In this document: positions 59,118 through 64,000 of the stretch, piece by piece | Numbering within the stretch: the stretch's first letter is position 1 | How the letters are laid out: the number at the start of each line of letters is the position of its first letter | NCBI GenBank assembly: GCA_951230915.1 | Contig: OX579637.1 | Location: 19,716,001-19,780,000, forward strand | Length of the DNA: 64,000 nt | Direction of reading: 5' to 3' | Source of the DNA: Antitrichia curtipendula | Taxonomy: Eukaryota; Streptophyta; Bryopsida; Hypnales; Leucodontaceae | Position numbers and translations under genes: made by a program | Notes under the pieces: model-generated | Database searches by the model: none | The model's input: only the letters and a program-made list of their open reading frames with translations | What the model was told of the DNA's origin: nothing

Positions 59118-61667
59118 GATGGAAGACCAGATATCAAAGCTGGAGGCATTCTATAAGAAATGCGAAACCTTCAATGTCGAGGATGACAGAGACGACTTCG
59201 ACCAAGAAGGGGGGTACTGGGAGTTCCTAAATCCAGAAAGAGTATAGTATTGGAGTCTGAACTTAATACCGTTCAAGAACATCATATGCTTCGCCGTGAA
59301 GTATAAAGAAACCGAGCCATACTTCCCAATATTCTATAACAAAGAAGTCAAGGAAATTGTCTACGATCTGGAGCCAATAATAAAAATTCACTGCAAGACA
59401 ACACAGACAGGAGTACAAGAAGAAGACTAGTATCACTTCATGCTGGTTCTAGACTCCTCAAAGGTAGAGTTCAACATCTCGCACTTCATCAAGTCACTAG
59501 AACCAATGGACTACCGAACAGAGATCCCGGAACTGGAGAAGAAAGTTGACCTTGGCTTCTTCAAGATGGCAAGTAGGAGAACTGTAGTCGGGAAGAGCTT
59601 GTATGCTAAGCTCAGGATTCTCTTTGTCGACTTTGCTGTACTGAAGGCAAAACTCCAAGCAAAGCAGAAGGACATGACCCCGCGGTTGGTCTCCATTAAA
59701 AGTCCGAGCGCAATAGAAGGGCAGGGGTCAATGGAAACTCCAGGAACGCAATAGAGCCGCGGGACAAGAAGGAGCAAGCAAGTAGGTGCAACCCTCTCAA
59801 GCCGAAAGAAAAGCAACTTGACATTGTTGTCAGAGATCGTCCCGTACGACAAGGACGCAAGCGCATCTGTAGCTGGAGAACAAAGCTTCGTCTCCGCAGT
59901 AACTAATGTACCTATTGCGTACGACTTGAAGCGGAAACATGATTACGACGCTTCCACGGCTGTGTACAAAGCGTACTGGAAGAATTGCACAAATGCATAC
60001 GTCTTTGGTTGGTAGGAGAAAAAGACGATACCCATTGACCAGCTCAGTGAGGCACCTGCATACCTTAACATTCGCAGCCATGAGCAAAGATTGGCCAAGG
60101 ACGTCATGACGTTTCTGTGGGAGATGTCTGACAAGTCCACAAAACAAACATTGTGTGTCATGCCCATGGACCAGATTGAGAAATCCACACCCGAATAGTG
60201 GCCACTACTGAAGGACAAGAAGTTCTACATTATCAACGGCCAACACAGTGTAACTGCGAGCAAGCTGATGGTCGCAAAGGGACTAGACGAAGAAATTGTG
60301 AAATACTTTTGCCAGTGGGAGTGCTATGTGGTCTGGTCATCAGATGGTGAAAAGCTCCATGCCATCTCCGTGTACTACAATCGAGTGAATCACGTTGTTG
60401 CCACGAAACCGTCGTGGTCCACTAACATCTTCGGAGCGAGGAAGGTCTGGGAAATTATGGGGGGACCCAGAAATCCCAAAGAAGCTGCATCGGTTGGAAA
60501 GAAGTTCAACGCTAGGCGAAACATGGACAACAAACTGAACAAAACAATGTTCAAGGTATGCACTTCAGATCGGCTCGACCTGAACTGCAGAACATACTCT
60601 ATCTGCATCATTAAGCAAGAATACAATTATGGTCGACTCAACCTGAACCTCGCTTACTAACTGCTCTATGATGCATCTCGCTCTTACAGGAATTCTCCTT
60701 GGCAATGTACAAGCGCTTTGCCATGCTTGATGCTGTGAAGGCTCAGAAAGCAGCAAAAGGCAAGGACGCAAAAGAAAAGCTCAAGATTGTGAACGAGCTC
60801 AAGATTATCACCGCTCCTAATGAAGTCTTCAGCCTCTGGAGTGAGGTGATTTCGAGCGCAGCGCACGGGGAGCTCATGGACCCAGACACCCACATGAAGT
60901 TCAACGCGAGAACAACCTGGAAGCTAGAGAGCGGGAACTTGACCCACGAATTTTTCAAGTGGCTTGGTAATCTCTCATTGTATGACTTGACAAAGCTAGC
61001 CAAGCACATCCTGCACCAGGAGCCAGGAAGGAAGAACAAGAAGTACCCGAAGGTGACAATTAAACTCATCACGGGTGTGCTCAAAAGCTGCTACACATGC
61101 AAAGAGTGGGTTGAGTGCCGGAAGCGCAAGTACCTTGTGAAGCGGGCATTGCACCTCGTAGACTCGACACTGGGACTAATGAACGCCATGGACGAGTTGA
61201 ACATGAAGAAGTGGAGGCAGTTCAAGAAAAATCAAAACTTCACGAGCGCCACGATGAACGTCCTTCTTGAGCAACCTGGAGACGATTATTGGGCCGAAGC
61301 CAAGCAGCCCAGAGCCAAGAACAAATTTGTGGAGGAAATGTAATCGTACACGGCCCAATTCTTCAAGGTGTTCCTCAAGCGCAGGAATAACTTCGTGCCG
61401 CCAATGTTTGTCGCTCACTACCGACCGTATGACATAAAATTAGAAGAGCACCAGGATTGGCCGAAGGGGGCGATGACTGCCGAGCACTTGAAGAATATGG
61501 CGTTCGGTGTATAGGACGTGAGGTACACTCCTATCGTCCTGAACAAGGAAACGTGCATGCCATCTTACCTGTTCTTCACAGCTGCATTGAGATCGTTTCA
61601 GGAGAAAGGTCAACCGCATCTTGAGGACGTCGGGGATTGGCTTTTGATAGCTTCAGATCTCACGGAG
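59118..61667 (+). pseudogene. Gene B: paralog of gene A, with amber codons, cut by an LTR
   Basis: Exons are 59,118-60,555 and 60,690-61,667; the coding start is ATG 59,119. The 59,119-60,555 frame has no frameshift over 479 codons but contains TAG at 59,245, 59,428, 59,752, 60,013 and 60,196 and no other stop. The next exon has TAA at 61,341 and TAG at 61,512. Clear matches to gene A include FYIINGQHSV (about residue 368) with FYVINGQHSV, YYNRVNH, KPSWSTNIFGAR with QPSWATNILGAR, YPKVTIK and DWLLIASD with AWLFICSD. The intron 60,556-60,689 is phase 0 at the same codon position as in gene A. The C-terminal third, which in A holds the methyltransferase-like motif, is missing because an LTR begins at 61,668. 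The shared TAG at 59,752 corresponds to TAG 30,777 in gene A. It is non-functional as written unless the TAGs are suppressed. Confidence 0.75.
60564..60647 (+). repeat. Pair of 21-bp quasi-palindromes in intron 60,556-60,689 of gene B
   Basis: The first site (60,564-60,584: TTCAGATCG, GCT, CGACCTGAA) starts 8 nt after the intron start, exactly as in gene A. The second is at 60,627-60,647 (TTATGGTCGA, C, TCAACCTGAA). Confidence 0.88.
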
Positions 61668-62252
61668 TGTGACGTTACGTAACATCCGAAAACTAAAATT
61701 AATGTATAGGATAGAGGCAAATAGGAGGAGAACTTTGAAATTCTTGCATAGGTATAGAAGTTTAGACGCTAGAGACCTAAATTAGAAAAGATTCCTTTCG
61801 GAGGAACGGTAAAGCAATAATTAGGTTAACACAGTGTTCCGGAACCAATAGCCGGAAAGCCGGAAGTTCCGGATCGTAGGGGGTTCCGGCTAGGGAACTT
61901 ACGGGAACTCCACCGGGTCGGGAACTTAGGATTTCCCGCCGCTATATAAACCCTGCCGCCATTCTCATTCGGTCTCTTTTCTTTGCGGTTATTTGCAAGT
62001 GCGTTTAGTGAGTGAAAGAGTGGTGAGATAGAATCGCAGTTGGAAGTGGAAGTGAGGTCGCTGCAATCCGAGTCCGGAAGACTATCAGGATGACGGAAAC
62101 TCCAGTCCGGAAACCGACGGTGACCGTCCGGAGTGTCAGTTCGATGATTCCGTTCAATCCGGATCATCATAGGACATTGAAGGAGGATTTAGAGGTCATG
62201 GGCTGTATTGGATTCTTACACCGCCCGTGGGACTTGAAGACAAGGTTGTCTA
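61668..62252 (+). mobile_element. 5' fragment of a third Gypsy LTR inserted in gene B
   Basis: Similarity to gene A stops at 61,667 and the sequence TGTGACGTTACG begins, like the TGTCACAAC start of the other LTRs. A TATA box and then the start of the LTR-type ORF follow at the expected spacing. The fragment loses similarity around 62,246-62,252, where the hAT-type motif array begins. The right boundary and target duplication are not visible. The two-step nesting (gene B, then LTR, then hAT) is inferred from these breaks. Confidence 0.7.
61943..61950 (+). promoter_or_regulatory. TATA box of the third LTR
   Basis: TATATAAA, about 147 bp upstream of the ORF start at 62,090. This matches the spacing in the 16,904-27,289 element. 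Confidence 0.65.
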
Positions 62253-62263
62253 TCTGGACGTGA
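62090..62263 (+). pseudogene. LTR-borne ORF, third copy, N-terminal fragment
   Basis: Fifty-seven codons from ATG 62,090. The start MTETPVRKP and the block LKEDLEVMGCIGFLHRPWDL align with MAETSAARS and LEQDLQRLGCAGLINRPWNL of the intact ORF. Similarity ends after about 50 residues, at the hAT junction, and a stop follows at 62,261. It is a truncated remnant. Confidence 0.75.
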
Positions 62264-62710
62264 CGTGGGCTTTTCATGTACGGATGTCATGACGCGTCCG
62301 TCCTGACGCATCCTGACGCGTCACAGCCCGTCGCCGATACTGACGGGACCATCCGGAGCGCGGATGAAATCTGTCCATTCTGCGACGGCAACGGGCTGTC
62401 TCTTGGACGGTCATTCCGTCGCCAAATGGACATCCGTCTTTTGGACGGAGAGCCCATCTGTGGACGAAGAGGCCGTCCGCTGGACGGAGAGTCCGTCACT
62501 GGACGGTAAGCTGTCCTCTGGACGGAGAGTCCGTCGCTAAACAGTAAGCCCTCCCCTGGACGGAGAGCCCGTCTCTGGACGGAATTCTCGTCTCCAGGAC
62601 GGTAATCCGTCCCTTGGATAGCCTCTCCGTCCTCTGGACGAGAAACCGTCCCGTCCCCTGGACCGGAATATCACAGGACGGGACAGTCGCCACTTGGACG
62701 GTTTTGTTGG
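62253..62710. repeat. Dense GGACGG/CCGTCC motif array, likely hAT subterminal repeats
   Basis: Short motifs GGACGG, GACGG, CCGTCC and CCGTC in both orientations occur many times in about 450 bp, often as small hairpins such as GGACGGAGAGTCCGTC. hAT ends commonly carry repeated hexamers bound by the transposase (for example AAACGG in maize Ac). The position directly upstream of the transposase gene fits that role. Confidence 0.7.
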
Positions 62711-63015
62711 CAAGGCTGCGGGTTTAGGGTCCACCCCATCAGCCGTCACTCCGTCTAGCTGGGTTTAGGGTTTTAGGGAGGGCTTCAACGTGTATATTAA
62801 GGACTTCTGCCTATTCAAGTTTACTTTCCCTTCCTAATTTTGCCTTTCCTGACTTGGTTGGAGTACAACCATTGCGGTAGAGCGAAGTCCATGAAGAGTG
62901 TATTGTGGTGGCACTTGTTGTGAGAGCAACAAGTGTTGTTTCCACATCACATTTCAAACAGAATACTAATCTTTTTTTTGGTGCAGGGGCAAGTAGAGGA
63001 GGACAGATAAGAGCA

Positions 63016-64000
63016 ATGGGTGGAGGCAGATCACAGTGGGAACCTTGGTACACACTACGCCCAGATAGAAAAGTTGTTTGCAAGTTTTGCGAAGCTTTGC
63101 TAAGCTATCAAAAGGATCGGTTGCTTTTCCATTTGGAATACAGACGAAATGACACCCTCCTTGGAGTGAGAGCGTGCACTAAAGTCAATGCAGCCGTGAA
63201 GGTAATGTTTTTTAATTGTGGAGGATATATACCTACGGACACTTCGCGTAGAACTGGACGCGACGTGGAAGTGACATCACCATCAACGATACTACCAAAT
63301 GTAGTACGTGGTGAGCAACAACATGATGCTTCAATCTCGGCAAACGATGGAGGAGAAAACACTGGGGGGCAAAGCTCTCAAGTACGATCATTGGAGGCGC
63401 CCAACCCTAGTTTGACCCACAGTCGATCGATGAGGCAACTGTCTCTACAAGAAAGAATGAACACATCAAACAAGCAAGTACTAGACAAGAAGTGGGCTAA
63501 GTTTTTCTACGAAGCCAATATACCATTCAATGTAGTGAGGCATCCTGCTTTTCTGGATGCAGTGAAATCAACATCGGAATCAAGAGTTGGCTACAAACCT
63601 CCAGCGTACCATGCACTTCGTACAAAGCTCATAAAATCTACAAAAGATGAAGTGGCAGCAGTTGTAGTAGAGAAGACGAGGGCACCAATCCACAAGTATG
63701 GCGTTACAATATGCTCTGATGGATGGGACAACGTTACACATCGACCATTGATGAATGTCATGTTGGCATGTACAAATGGAGAGGTATTTCTTGGATCGAT
63801 AGACACAATAGGCGAATGCAAAGATGCTACTTACGTGGCTAATTGCATGGGTGATTTCATTGACGAGGTAGGAGCACAAAACGTGGTACAAGTTTGTATA
63901 GACAATGCAGCCAACATGTTGGCCGCTGGCGCTCTATTACTTCGTAGATTTCGACACATATATTTTCAAGGGTGTTCAGCACATGCACTTGACCTTCTAC
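63016..64000 (+). CDS. hAT-family transposase, partial at 3' end (BED zinc finger, DUF659-like)
   Basis: ATG 63,016 opens a frame without stops to the window edge (328 codons). Residues ~8-54 form a BED zinc finger with W8, W11, C22-x2-C25, H39 and C54. A linker rich in S/N/Q follows. From about residue 230 the plant hAT catalytic core is clear: KYGVTICSDGWDNVTHRPLM with its acidic residue, VVQVCIDNAANMLAAG with the second, and CSAHALDLL at the very end. The C-terminal dimerisation region lies beyond the window. The product would excise and reinsert the element. No lesion is seen in the visible part. A GTAATG at 63,199 could be a splice donor, but the frame stays open across it. Confidence 0.9.
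   Translation, partial: MGGGRSQWEPWYTLRPDRKVVCKFCEALLSYQKDRLLFHLEYRRNDTLLGVRACTKVNAAVKVMFFNCGGYIPTDTSRRTGRDVEVTSPSTILPNVVRGEQQHDASISANDGGENTGGQSSQVRSLEAPNPSLTHSRSMRQLSLQERMNTSNKQVLDKKWAKFFYEANIPFNVVRHPAFLDAVKSTSESRVGYKPPAYHALRTKLIKSTKDEVAAVVVEKTRAPIHKYGVTICSDGWDNVTHRPLMNVMLACTNGEVFLGSIDTIGECKDATYVANCMGDFIDEVGAQNVVQVCIDNAANMLAAGALLLRRFRHIYFQGCSAHALDLL

Larger units (their letters stand above)
62253..64000 (+). mobile_element. hAT DNA transposon, left part (runs off the window)
   Basis: It comprises the motif array, an untranslated leader with a likely acceptor (TTTTGGTGCAG before 62,988) and a BED-finger hAT transposase reading off the right edge. The exact left terminus and the 8-bp target duplication cannot be fixed because the right end is outside the window. 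Confidence 0.75.

Noticed and set aside
59245..61514. Reassigned TAG codon (altered genetic code)
   Set aside because: The element's LTR ORF and the hAT frame use ordinary codons, and gene A aligns non-glutamine residues at several of the TAGs; decay by deamination is simpler.
62287..62749. Minus-strand frames of 65-70 codons in the GGACGG array
   Set aside because: Products of the short repeated motif; no domain and no consistent start.

Overview
The window reads as nuclear DNA of a plant (streptophyte). Introns are GT-AG, there are degenerate TTTAGGG tracts, the Ty3/Gypsy element has a plant-type tRNA-Asp primer site, and the hAT transposase is of the plant BED/DUF659 kind. No housekeeping gene, rRNA or tRNA was found. 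I cannot name the species. The texture (two long ~180-bp satellite arrays plus nested transposons) suggests pericentromeric or other heterochromatin.

Layout. 1-14,650: satellite I, a 180-bp tandem repeat (about 80 copies) with higher-order structure and a perfect 27-bp dyad in almost every monomer. 14,651-15,830: decayed, older monomers of the same family. 16,311-16,903: G-rich minisatellites and a GC-rich stretch, possibly the 5' part of gene A. 16,904-27,289: a young minus-strand Ty3/Gypsy element whose 3.47-kb 5' LTR itself carries a 649-codon ORF, while its 3' LTR has lost about 2.5 kb. 27,290-33,846: gene A, with a ParB/DGQHR-like motif and a methyltransferase-like C-terminal motif, broken by a frameshift and two amber codons. 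34,720-53,450: satellite II, a ~178-bp repeat (about 100 copies), interrupted at 47,717-48,359 by a small inverted-repeat transposon. 53,451-61,667: gene B, a paralog of A with six in-frame TAGs and one TAA. It is interrupted by a solo LTR (55,803-58,806) and cut at 61,668 by a third LTR of the same superfamily, which is in turn cut near 62,250 by a hAT element running off the right edge.

Main points. (1) Satellites I and II are diverged relatives in opposite orientation. (2) A and B each follow a satellite array and share intron positions and phases. Their introns carry clusters of 21-bp quasi-palindromes of one common design (TTCAG-nn-CG...CG-nn-CTGAA) with gene-specific variants, placed 8 nt after the donor in the same intron of both genes. 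A ParB-like gene that carries its own palindrome set is the best candidate here for an undescribed system. The link between protein and site is inference. (3) A Gypsy family carries an ORF inside its LTR, upstream of the primer-binding site, and related ORFs occur in the two other LTRs. (4) In-frame stops in the decayed genes are overwhelmingly TAG, which fits CAG-to-TAG deamination at CHG-methylated sites.

All family assignments come from reading motifs by eye; none was tested by database search.
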